Program-made: the position numbers and the translations under genes
The notes under the pieces: generated by a model
Seen by the model: only the letters and a program-made list of their open reading frames with translations
Told to the model about the DNA's origin: nothing
Databases searched by the model: none
In this document: piece by piece, positions 19,645-27,654 of the stretch
Layout of the letters: every line of letters begins with the position of its first letter
Numbering within the stretch: position 1 is the first letter of the stretch
Assembly: GCA_015272325.1 (NCBI GenBank)
Contig: JACYLU010000036.1
Location: forward strand, 186,001-250,000
Source: Synechococcales cyanobacterium C42_A2020_086
GTDB taxonomy: Bacteria; Cyanobacteriota; Cyanobacteriia; Elainellales; Elainellaceae
Reading direction: 5' to 3'
Length of the DNA stretch: 64,000 bases

Positions 19645-19874
19645 GCTGAAGTAATGCTCACAATCCGATCAGATACTGCCCAAGCAGCGTAACGAAGAGC
19701 CTGACGAATATCTTCCTCTTCTAACTCTGGATAAGATGCCAAAATTTCCTGAACCGATAACTGACTCGCTAGGAGTTTGAGGACGAATGCTACAGTGATA
19801 CGCATTCCCCGAATAGTTGGCTGCCCCAAACAAACCTGGGGGTTAATCGTAATCCGATCGAGGTCTTCAATCAT
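19641..19874 (-). CDS. DUF433 protein (putative antitoxin)
   Basis: The 77-residue DUF433 protein begins MIEDLDRITINPQVCLGQPT, followed by IRGMRITVAFVLKLLA, and ends with a helix-turn-helix-like segment (VQEILASYPELEEEDIRQAL). DUF433 proteins are VapB-like DNA-binding partners of DUF5615 PIN proteins. The frame is open much further upstream into the neighbouring IS element, but the ATG at 19874 gives the family start. An IS1-like element lies 79 bp upstream and may have altered its promoter. Confidence 0.85.
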   Translation of the reverse strand: MIEDLDRITINPQVCLGQPTIRGMRITVAFVLKLLASQLSVQEILASYPELEEEDIRQALRYAAWAVSDRIVSITSA

Positions 19875-19952
19875 AGTGGCTACCCTATTCTCAAGGCTTC
19901 CTCTCCATCCTACCTTTGGCTTTGTGCTTTGCAGACTTTTGGGGTGCTCTCT

Positions 19953-20868
19953 GCGGTAGTGCATCAGGATAATGTGGGATAGGTTGCTATATCGTGCCAC
20001 GCCCAAGAACGAGTTGTTAATCCTGCCCGTTGTGCTGCGGTGGATTTGAAGCGGCTGTGCTGCCAGATCCAATTGAAGTAGCTCACGACTAACCGGGTAG
20101 TGACTTGCGTCTGTTCCCACACCTTGCCAAACTTGCCAAACTTGTTCTGTCGTCGATGCCATCTTCCCGTTTGTTGTCGCAACGTTCCATTCGTCCGCTC
20201 TAATCGCTGTGTTTTATCTTTGCCGATGTGGGGCTGAATTTCGAGAGGTAAGACTCGCTCATAGCCGCCCCAATCGTCACTATTGAATCGCTTGCAGTGT
20301 GTTTTACCTTCAGTGTTCATCACTAACTGCTCAATCAGTTCATCATTGTGTTTGCCGACTCGGGCAGCCATAATTAATCCACTGCTGTTCGCTAAGCTCA
20401 GTCCCATCCAGCAATCTCCAGCTTCTCGCTCTTGGCTGAAGCATTGCTTTTGGTTTTTGAGACCAATGACCACAGTTCATCAGCACTGACCTCGGTTGTT
20501 TCGACCGCTTGAACTTCCGCATTATGGACCAGTTGCGCTCGTTGACTTGCTGCTCGAACAAGGCTGACGACTGTGTTGTAAGCGAGTCCAGTGATCCGAC
20601 TCACCCCGCGTAGACTGCTGCCTTCACTGTGCGCTTGCAGCAGTTGTTGACTGTGCTCAGGACTGACATGGCGGCGATAGTAGAGACTATCAACGTGTTC
20701 TGAAAAGGTTTGATGGCAAGCGGGACAGAGATAGCGTTGATGACCATTGGGCATCTTGCCATGCTTATGGGTTTTGCTATGACCGCACAGTGGGCATTCT
20801 ATCGCTTTGATTCCAGTCGAGGTTCCTCTCTACTTGATCAATCCCACATTAGCCTGACGCACCACCGC
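19953..20868 (-). mobile_element. IS1-like insertion sequence (about 916 bp)
   Basis: The element is bounded by 28-bp imperfect inverted repeats with three mismatches. The left end starts GCGGTAGTGCATCAGG at 19953 and the right end finishes CCTGACGCACCACCGC at 20868; inside both, TAATGTGGGAT is identical. One transposase in two overlapping frames fills it. No target duplication is visible: the outside flanks differ, and the right flank is the coding sequence of a second related transposase. Confidence 0.82.
19964..20814 (-). CDS. IS1-like transposase, two frames joined by probable -1 frameshift
   Basis: The first frame (about 20814 to 20398) encodes a zinc-ribbon start (ECPLCGHSKTHKHG, then GHQRYLCPACHQTF) and a helix-turn-helix. 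The second (20473 to 19964) encodes the catalytic part (GDCWMGLSLANSSGLIMAAR, DDWGGYERVL, ERTNGTLRQQTGRWHRRQNK, SYFNWIWQHSRF). They overlap at a TCAAAAACC run where a -1 slip on AAA would fuse SLVSK to NQKQCFSQ and give the expected continuous protein. IS1 elements are known for a -1 shift on an A-run. No AUG exists upstream of the zinc ribbon after an in-frame stop, so either initiation is non-AUG or the element is inactive. A 9-bp in-frame tandem duplication (about 20123-20143) repeats KFG. Confidence 0.75.
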
Positions 20869-20995
20869 TACTTCAACTGGATCTGGCAGCACAGTCGCTT
20901 CAAAACAACGGCGGCCCAACGAGCAGGGTTAGCGGATCAAGCTTGGACTTGGCGGGATCTGATGACCTATCCAACAATAATCTGATGCACGACGC
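20869..20995 (+). pseudogene. 3' end of a second IS1-like element
   Basis: Directly right of the first element, the plus strand encodes only the transposase C-terminus YFNWIWQHSRFKTTAAQRAG, then ADQAWTWRDLMTYPTII and a stop at 20985, followed by an end-like sequence CTGATGCACGACGC. Its N-terminal part is absent on both sides of the first element, so it is a truncated relative left by nested insertion plus deletion. Confidence 0.8.
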
Positions 20996-21971
20996 TTAAT
21001 TCTGTCCGAAGTATTGATTAATGAAATTTAATTAAAACTAGGGTGGCTGCATCGATTGAACGCTGACTTAAACCCCTAAGAGTGTTCAAATCGGCTTCCA
21101 TGGTGGAGCAGAATCAGAGCTTCAATACTTTAATCTTTAATCAATACTTAATCAATAAATAATGGCTTTAATACTCTAATGAATGAGAAATAAATAGAAA
21201 TAAATGAGAATTTGGGATTGTGGCGAGCTAAATTGTTTCTGATTCAAGTCGCTCAACTTGCTTAATATGAATGTCATATTAGTTTCATGCGAGTGTCATG
21301 TGAGTGTCATATTAATTTCGTACAATTCTTGAATAAGATGTAAGCATCGAGATTTGCGTCATTACACGTCGATGTGGATTATTAGCGCTCGATCTGTCAC
21401 CTGATTTCTAATCACCTCTTCTGATTATCTTCTGAATAGTTCTGAAACTTTTGATTGATAGTAATGATTTTGTATGAAGGGGGAGTGTTATGTACAACAC
21501 AGAGATTGGTCAACATCTGAATCATTGAGGTAATGCTTTAGAGTCCCTAAAGGCAAATCGTGTAGATTCCCGTTATGACTCAACCCGTGCAATCCGAAAA
21601 GGATATGGGCAACGTGAAGCATGAGTTTCCGAATAAAATGGCGCACAGCAGCGCTGGTTCTCGGTGTGATTTCAGCAGTTACCTAGAAGCAGCTCGGCAA
21701 TTGAGTGTTTGAAGGCAGTTGGGCTTTTGCTAAGAGCATTTCGAGAATCCTGTCGCGACTGAGAGTAAGGCAGCAGTTGGCCATGATTTACCCGTTGGAT
21801 TGATCGTTGGATTGATCAGCGACGGTGCTGTCTTCTGTTACATAGGTTGCACGTCGTTACATAGGTTGCACGCATTTACCCCTTGACTCAGACCGCTATC
21901 TGCAGACACTAGGCTGAATACTTAGCTGAACTTAGCTGAATACTGAAGGCTGAATACTGAAGGAGACAGAC
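20996..21971. other. AT-rich intergenic region before transaldolase
   Basis: Almost 1 kb without a supported gene. It contains repeated TGTCATATTA and GAGTGTCAT units (about 21270-21316), the 17-bp direct repeats listed separately, and reiterated CTGAATACT just before the tal start. A 45-codon frame starts at 21574, but it lacks a ribosome-binding site and a recognisable family. Confidence 0.4.
21837..21872. repeat. Pair of 17-bp direct repeats upstream of tal
   Basis: GTTACATAGGTTGCACG occurs at 21837-21853 and again at 21856-21872, a period of 19 bp, ending 100 bp before the tal ATG. The near-helical spacing suggests tandem binding sites for an activator. Confidence 0.6.
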
Positions 21972-23147
21972 ATGCCGCGAAGCTTACTCGATCAACTAGC
22001 GGAAATGACCGTCGTGGTTGCTGATACTGGAGATCTACGGGCAATTGAAAGATTTGCGCCTCAAGATGCGACGACTAATCCTTCCCTGATTGCTACAGCG
22101 GCTCAAATGCCCGAGTACTGGGAAATTGTGGATGAAACACTATTGCAGTCCAAAAAAGATTCTGGAGCAGGCGCGACCCAAGAGCAGGTGGTCTCGCTCG
22201 CGTTTGCGCGTTTAGCAGTCTCCTTTGGTATGCGGATTCTCGACATCGTGCCGAAGCGGGTGTCGGTGCAGTCCGATCCGCGCCTGTCCTACGATACGAA
22301 GGGTACGATCGAGCAGAGCCGCTTCTTGCTCTCAGAGTTTGAAAAAGCAGGCGTGCCTCGGGAACGAGTGATGATCAAAATTGCCTCAACTTGGGAAGGC
22401 ATTTGTGCTGGAGAAGCCCTCGAAAAGGAAGGGATTCAGTGCAATATGACGCTGCTGTTTGGCATCCATCAGGCGGTTGCCTGTGCTGATGCAAAAACAA
22501 CGCTGATTTCACCCTATGTTGGTCGCATTCTGGACTGGTATGTACAGCACACCGGCAAACACTATGAAGGAGCGAATGATCCCGGCGTGCAGTCGGTGAC
22601 TCGTATCTACAACTACTACAAAAAGTTTGGCTACTCCACCGAGGTGATGGGCGCTAGCTTCCGCAACATCAGTGAAATTGTGGAATTAGCAGGCTGCGAC
22701 CTGCTGACGATTGCCCCCAAGCATTTAGAACAATTGCAGCACACTACAGGTGAGCTGACGCGCAAGCTAGATGCGTCCAAAGCCGCCTCGATGGAGATTG
22801 AAAAGATGACGATCGATCAAACCACCTTTGAGAAGATGCACGCTGAGAACCAAATGGCGACCAATAAGCTCGCAGAGGGCATTAGAGGCTTTAGCAAGTC
22901 CTTGGAATCGCTAGAAACGTTTTTGGCAACTCGCCTGGCGCAACTGGAAAGCGGTGCCAAGGTGGGAGCAGCCACCACGAGTATCTTTGCAGCTTACGAT
23001 CTCGACGAAGATGGCTTTATCACCCGTGAAGAATGGATGGGGCTAGATGCGGTCTTCGATGTGCTGGATCTGGACGGAGATGGCAAAATTACCGCCGAGG
23101 AAATGGCAGCTGGGCTAGGAGCCACCTTCCAGATGGCAGTCGCTTAA
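21972..23147 (+). CDS. tal: Transaldolase with C-terminal EF-hand pair
   Basis: Residues 1-~325 are a transaldolase of the TalB type, which exchanges dihydroxyacetone units in the pentose phosphate pathway. Visible motifs are the start block with QDATTNPSLI, the Schiff-base lysine in ERVMIKIASTWEGICAGE, and the phosphate-site region around LISPYVGRILDW. The last ~60 residues add two canonical EF-hand loops, DLDEDGFITREE and DLDGDGKITAEE. This extension is known in some cyanobacterial transaldolases and suggests calcium control of carbon flux, which is not proven. GAAGGAGA precedes the ATG. gldA follows after 142 bp. Confidence 0.95.
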   Translation: MPRSLLDQLAEMTVVVADTGDLRAIERFAPQDATTNPSLIATAAQMPEYWEIVDETLLQSKKDSGAGATQEQVVSLAFARLAVSFGMRILDIVPKRVSVQSDPRLSYDTKGTIEQSRFLLSEFEKAGVPRERVMIKIASTWEGICAGEALEKEGIQCNMTLLFGIHQAVACADAKTTLISPYVGRILDWYVQHTGKHYEGANDPGVQSVTRIYNYYKKFGYSTEVMGASFRNISEIVELAGCDLLTIAPKHLEQLQHTTGELTRKLDASKAASMEIEKMTIDQTTFEKMHAENQMATNKLAEGIRGFSKSLESLETFLATRLAQLESGAKVGAATTSIFAAYDLDEDGFITREEWMGLDAVFDVLDLDGDGKITAEEMAAGLGATFQMAVA

Positions 23148-23289
23148 CTTGTTCGGGAACGGTACTGAGTCGGGGCTAGGGATCCAGGGATCCTCCGCTT
23201 CAGCAGCGCCGCTTCGTGTGTTGCTCATATCTCGTCTTTTCAGATGGGGCGTTCAACATGTGCAGTCTACCTACTACAGGAGTTACATC

Positions 23290-24381
23290 ATGATTCGGAC
23301 CACGATTTTTCCAGGACGCTATGTTCAGGGATGGCAAGCTCGGAAGCGACTCGGTGAAGAGTTGGCAAGATACGGACACAAGGGCATAGTGATTTGCGAT
23401 CCCTTTGTTTACAAGAAACTGCTGCCGGATATTGAACCGTATATGCAGGATGGCGTGGAGGTCCTGATTGAGAAATTTGGCGGCGAATGCTCGGATGAAG
23501 AAATTGGTCGGCTGCTCAGCCTGATCCAGCAGTCGCCATTCCAGTTTGTGGTCGGGTTGGGCGGTGGCAAGACGCTCGACACGGCAAAAGCGGTAGCCCA
23601 TGACGTCAATCTACCCGTCGCCATTGTGCCAACCATCGCCTCGACTGATGCCCCCTGTAGCGCGGTGTCGGTGGTCTACACGCCTGAGGGGAATTTCAAA
23701 CGCTATATTCTGCTGCCTCAGAATCCGGCGCTAGTGTTGATGGATACTGAGCTGATTGTCAATGCCCCGGTGCGGTTTTTGGTGGCGGGCATGGGAGATG
23801 CCTTGGCTACCTGGTTTGAAGCCGAATCCTGCATGAAGAGCTACGCTCCCAACATGACCGGCGACCTAGGATCAATCTCGGCCTATTCTCTGGCCCGTCT
23901 CTGCTACGACACGCTGCTTGCCTACGGCGTTGCTGCCAAAACCGCCTGCGAAACCCACGTTGTCACTCCGGCTCTCGATCACATTGTGGAGGCCAACACA
24001 CTCCTGAGCGGCTTAGGCTTCGAGAGTGCCGGACTTGCCGCCGCCCATGCTATTCACAACGGGTTGACGGTGCTGGAGCCGACCCACAGCTACTACCATG
24101 GCGAGAAAGTCGCCTTCGGTACCCTGACCTCGCTGTTTCTCACCGACAAGCCCACAGACCTGATTGACGAGGTGTATGAATTCTGCGAGTCCATTGGTCT
24201 GCCTACGACGCTAAGCGACATAGGTTTAACCGAAGTCAGCGACGACGAGCTGATGCAGGTTGCCACGGTGTCTTGTGCAGCAGGGGAAACGATGCACAAT
24301 GAACCCATGCCGGTCACACCCTATGCGGTATTTGCCGCCCTAAAAGCTGCCGATACCGAAGGAAAACGGCGACGTGCCTAG
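23290..24381 (+). CDS. gldA: Glycerol dehydrogenase
   Basis: The 363-residue protein is an iron/zinc-dependent alcohol dehydrogenase of the GldA type, oxidising glycerol to dihydroxyacetone with NAD. It shows VVGLGGGKTLDTAKAVAHD for NAD binding, PTIASTDAPCSAVSVVYTPEG, MGDALATWFEAE, and the metal-ligand histidines in AAAHAIHNGL and the later HSYYHGEKVAFG segment. The ATG at 23290 has AGGAG six bases upstream; the upstream frame extension is not needed. Dihydroxyacetone links it with the transaldolase immediately upstream, so the two may serve glycerol or triose metabolism together. Confidence 0.93.
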   Translation: MIRTTIFPGRYVQGWQARKRLGEELARYGHKGIVICDPFVYKKLLPDIEPYMQDGVEVLIEKFGGECSDEEIGRLLSLIQQSPFQFVVGLGGGKTLDTAKAVAHDVNLPVAIVPTIASTDAPCSAVSVVYTPEGNFKRYILLPQNPALVLMDTELIVNAPVRFLVAGMGDALATWFEAESCMKSYAPNMTGDLGSISAYSLARLCYDTLLAYGVAAKTACETHVVTPALDHIVEANTLLSGLGFESAGLAAAHAIHNGLTVLEPTHSYYHGEKVAFGTLTSLFLTDKPTDLIDEVYEFCESIGLPTTLSDIGLTEVSDDELMQVATVSCAAGETMHNEPMPVTPYAVFAALKAADTEGKRRRA

Positions 24382-24405
24382 GGATTATGGGCATTGCTCA
24401 ATATC

Positions 24406-24915
24406 CTAAATATCCGTTTCGCTAATGGACCGCACCACATAATCGAAGGGTTCATCAACAAAAGCAATATTGGTGACGCCAGCCGCTATCAACTTCTGCT
24501 TCACCAGATCTTTCATGAGCTGAATGCTGCGGGCTGTGGGTCCTAGAGGAATACCTAAGGAATTGAAAGTTTCCCGCAGTCCGGCAAGCAGCCGCTCGTC
24601 TAGGATGCTGACATCTCCTGCGACCAGCGCATAGCTGCAATAGCGCAGGAAGTAGTTCATGTCGCGCAGATACATCGTATAGCGCCGCGTTGTGTAGGCA
24701 TTGCCGCCCGGTCGCACGAGTTCAGGTTGCTCTTGAAAGAGTTGACTAGCGGCTGTTTTGACAATTTCTGCGGCATTGGAGCCAATGATGGATGCCGCCA
24801 ATACCCGGTTGCTACCTGTGTCCAAGAAGCCTTTCAGCGACTCGACGGTATCTCGATCCAGAGATTCGCCGGTGAGATTGAACTGTTCAACCACGCCTGT
24901 CACTTTATCTTGCAT
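24406..24915 (-). CDS. apcF: ApcF-like allophycocyanin beta-type subunit lacking the usual chromophore Cys
   Basis: The 169-residue protein is a phycobilisome core subunit of the ApcF (beta-18) type: GGNAYTTRRYTMYLRDMNYF contains the conserved Asn that is methylated in beta subunits, and RETFNSLGIPLGPTARSIQL and the FVDEPFDYVVRSISE C-terminus follow ApcF. In ApcF and ApcB, as I recall them, the stretch after TTRRY reads xAC(L/I)RD, with the Cys carrying phycocyanobilin. Here it is TMYLRD, so Tyr replaces Cys. A Cys occurs ten residues later in RYCSYALVAGD. AGGAGA precedes the ATG. It lies alone, away from other phycobilisome genes. It may be a paralogue with a non-covalent or no bilin. Confidence 0.85.
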   Translation of the reverse strand: MQDKVTGVVEQFNLTGESLDRDTVESLKGFLDTGSNRVLAASIIGSNAAEIVKTAASQLFQEQPELVRPGGNAYTTRRYTMYLRDMNYFLRYCSYALVAGDVSILDERLLAGLRETFNSLGIPLGPTARSIQLMKDLVKQKLIAAGVTNIAFVDEPFDYVVRSISETDI

Positions 24916-25446
24916 GTCAACTTCTCCTAAGTGTTTGGTATGGGTGTCTGGTAAATGTCTAGTACGCGGCTAGTAAGTGGTCAGCTAGTAAGTGGTCAGA
25001 ATGATGAGCTAATTAACTTACATTGAGTGGACAAGAGAATTCAAAAAATATCTCACAGGAACACAAAGGATACGCTCCTGGGGATGAAGATGCATATCCT
25101 CTAGGGAGGCCAAGGCTAGCGCTGCTGTCCTGCGGATGGTTCTGTCTACGTATGGACTACCCATCAAGTAGAATTCACAGAAAATCCTATGGATGCAGCC
25201 AGCACCATCGAGGGGCAATTGCCCTCACGATCTTGCCTGTGGCTCACAGGTTACCTATTGCGCGCTATCTGCTCAGCGCTGTTTGTGATTGAATTATTAA
25301 CTTAGAAATGAGTCTACCACACTGACTCTAAACTAACTCTGAACTGCCCCTGAACTCACTTGGATTGAGACGCCAAGTTGTAGCTATCAGGTTGCGCCTT
25401 AGCTAGCCTTAGCTACGGGTTGCCCTTCAGCGCCAGAGTTTGCCCC
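24916..25446. other. Intergenic region upstream of apcF-like gene
   Basis: About 530 bp hold the apcF-like promoter and the trailer of the kinase gene. A 15-bp tandem repeat is described separately. Open frames here lack ribosome-binding sites and known families. No RNA gene was recognised. Confidence 0.4.
24969..24998. repeat. 15-bp tandem repeat upstream of apcF-like gene
   Basis: GCTAGTAAGTGGTCA occurs twice head to tail (24969-24983 and 24984-24998), 54-83 bp upstream of the apcF-like ATG on the minus strand. It could be a double regulator site or a recent slippage duplication. Confidence 0.55.
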
Positions 25447-27633
25447 TCAGCGCCAGAGTTTGATAGTGGTATCGCGGCTACCGCTGACCAGGGTTTCTGC
25501 CCAGCAACTCAGCGACACTATGGGAGCGGCATGCCCCAGCAAGGTTTGTCGCAACTCTCCAGTTTGGGCATCCCACAACTTAATCGTGCGATCGGAGCTG
25601 GCGCTGGCCAAGGTTTGAGCATCTACAAACACAAGGGATGTAACCTGCTCAGCATGACCATCCAGCGTTTGGAGTAACTGCCCGGTCGCAGGATTCCACA
25701 GTTTGATAGAACCATCCCAACTTGCACTGGCTAGGCGACCCTCGGGACTAAAACTGACGGCACTCACCCCTTGTGGATGTCCTCCGGGTTCCCCTAACGT
25801 GCGGAGTAGCTCACCCGTCTGCCCATCCCAGAGTTTGATGGTTTTGTCTTCGCTGCCGCTAGCGATGAGGGAGCCGTTGGGGCTGAGCGCTACCCCATGC
25901 ACTGGACCCGTATGCTCAGCAGCAGTGCGGCTGGTGCCCGTTCGCAGATCCCAACGCCTGACAGTTTTATCTTCACTGCCGCTGACAAGCGTTTGCCCAT
26001 CGGGACTCAGCACAACCGACGTGACCGGAGCAGAATGACCGGTCAGGGTTTGCAAAAGCTCGCCCGTGGTGACATGCCAAAGATGGATGGTGTGGTCACG
26101 GCTCCCGCTTGCTAGAAGTTGCCCATCGCTGCTGAGACTGAGGGATTGCACGGTATCTGTGTGGTGGTTCAGCGTCAGGCGGACCTGCTGTGTAGTCGCA
26201 TCCCAGACAGTGATTGGATAAACCAGCTGAGCTGCATCCCGATCGTCTCCACTGCTAATCAGGGTTTGGCCGTCCGGGCTTAAAACCGCTGCCCGAACCG
26301 GAGACCGAGCAGCAAAGCTAGCGGCTAAAGCCAGCGAATCGGTCGCTGCAGCGTCGATAGTCCTGGCAACGGTAGGATCGGGGAGCACAGGACGAACAGA
26401 TCTCGATGGCGTCGATGGGAGCTGAGAAACTGTGCGAAAAACTGCGTAGAAGCCCAAAGACAAAGCTAAAACAGTGCCGCCGAGCAGCCATAGCAACCGA
26501 CGGGAAGGACGCTGACGATGAATCGTAGGCGAGGGAGCGACAGAAGCATCCGCCGCAGGCAGCAAGGCTGGAGAAGCAGGCGACAGGTTCTGAAGGGTAG
26601 CATCTGGTTCGGATACGTCTCGGATCAGCGTTTCTGCAGCTGCATGAGAGTGCAATTGAGCCGCGGCTAGAGGAAGCGAGAGCAAATCTGCCGTGCTGAT
26701 CCCCTGTAGCGCCGTTCCTAGCTCTGCTACCGAAGCAAATCGCTGATCCGGTAACTTGGCTAAGCATCGCATCACTACAGCGTCTAGGGCAGACGGGATT
26801 GGCTCGCAGCCCGGATGGGATCGCAGTGGTTGGGGGGGTTTAGAGGCATGGGCGGTGAGCCAAGCCGTGTTGGTCACTGGATGATGGTGGAAATCAAAGC
26901 CGAAGGGATCCGTTCCGGACAGCATTTCATACAGAATTACTCCAAGGCTGTAAATATCGGAACGCTCGTCTACAGCTCGCCAGCCGTCAAATTGTTCGGG
27001 GGAAGCATAGTGGCAGGTTCCTAAAAAGATGCTGGTCGTGTGGGTAGATTCAGCGTGCAGTGAATAAATTTTAGCAATACCAAAATCAATGATTTTTGCC
27101 AATTGCCCAAGTGTTGTCGGCAGTAAAAAAATGTTATCGGGCTTGAGATCGCGATGAACGACTTTGATGCGTTCGCTAGCATTCGTTTCCCGATTCCAGA
27201 TCATCACGCCTTCATGGGCTAAGCGCAATCCAGCACAGACTTGAGTGATGATACTACATGTTTGCTCGATTGACAGACGAGGTTGTGTTGATAAAAGCTG
27301 TCCTAGTGTTTGCCCTTGCAGATACTCCATTACATAAAATGGATATCCTTCGCTGGTGACGCCGTAATCGCTCACTTGAACAATATGTACGCTTTTGAGT
27401 GCAGCACAGATGGTACATTCCCGTTCAAAGCGCTGTCTTAGATCCAAATCATTAGCAATCAGCGGATCTTTGAGTAATTTTAGAGCAACGGATTTTCCTA
27501 AACGGGTATCGGTAGCGAGGAAAACGTCACCCATGCCACCGCCGCCAAGGTATTGATCAAGGCGATAGCGATTGTCATCACCAGTGACACGACCGATCCA
27601 AGCTTGGGGTTGATTAGAAGAAAACTGACTCAC
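25447..27633 (-). CDS. Ser/Thr protein kinase with C-terminal WD40 propeller
   Basis: The 728-residue protein has a Hanks-type kinase domain at about residues 20-300: glycine loop LGGGGMGDVFLA, catalytic VVHRDLKPDNIFLL, metal-binding IDFGIAK and YASPEQF. All catalytic residues are intact. A single membrane segment (RLLWLLGGTVLALSLGFYAV) lies near residue 380, after a Pro/Ser-rich linker. Seven WD40 blades follow, most with SxDxTIKLW-type strands, making a complete propeller. The kinase is probably cytoplasmic and the propeller on the other side of the membrane. It starts at a GTG 21 bp after a WD40-only gene, so the two form an operon. Substrates are unknown; an FHA-domain redox protein at 33 kb is a possible reader. 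Confidence 0.92.
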   Translation of the reverse strand: MSQFSSNQPQAWIGRVTGDDNRYRLDQYLGGGGMGDVFLATDTRLGKSVALKLLKDPLIANDLDLRQRFERECTICAALKSVHIVQVSDYGVTSEGYPFYVMEYLQGQTLGQLLSTQPRLSIEQTCSIITQVCAGLRLAHEGVMIWNRETNASERIKVVHRDLKPDNIFLLPTTLGQLAKIIDFGIAKIYSLHAESTHTTSIFLGTCHYASPEQFDGWRAVDERSDIYSLGVILYEMLSGTDPFGFDFHHHPVTNTAWLTAHASKPPQPLRSHPGCEPIPSALDAVVMRCLAKLPDQRFASVAELGTALQGISTADLLSLPLAAAQLHSHAAAETLIRDVSEPDATLQNLSPASPALLPAADASVAPSPTIHRQRPSRRLLWLLGGTVLALSLGFYAVFRTVSQLPSTPSRSVRPVLPDPTVARTIDAAATDSLALAASFAARSPVRAAVLSPDGQTLISSGDDRDAAQLVYPITVWDATTQQVRLTLNHHTDTVQSLSLSSDGQLLASGSRDHTIHLWHVTTGELLQTLTGHSAPVTSVVLSPDGQTLVSGSEDKTVRRWDLRTGTSRTAAEHTGPVHGVALSPNGSLIASGSEDKTIKLWDGQTGELLRTLGEPGGHPQGVSAVSFSPEGRLASASWDGSIKLWNPATGQLLQTLDGHAEQVTSLVFVDAQTLASASSDRTIKLWDAQTGELRQTLLGHAAPIVSLSCWAETLVSGSRDTTIKLWR

Positions 27634-27654
27634 AGCGACTACCCCGCCATCCTT

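Noticed and set aside
21241-21320. Possible CRISPR-like repeat array in the AT-rich region before tal
   Set aside because: The TGTCAT units are short, irregularly spaced and have no unique spacers.
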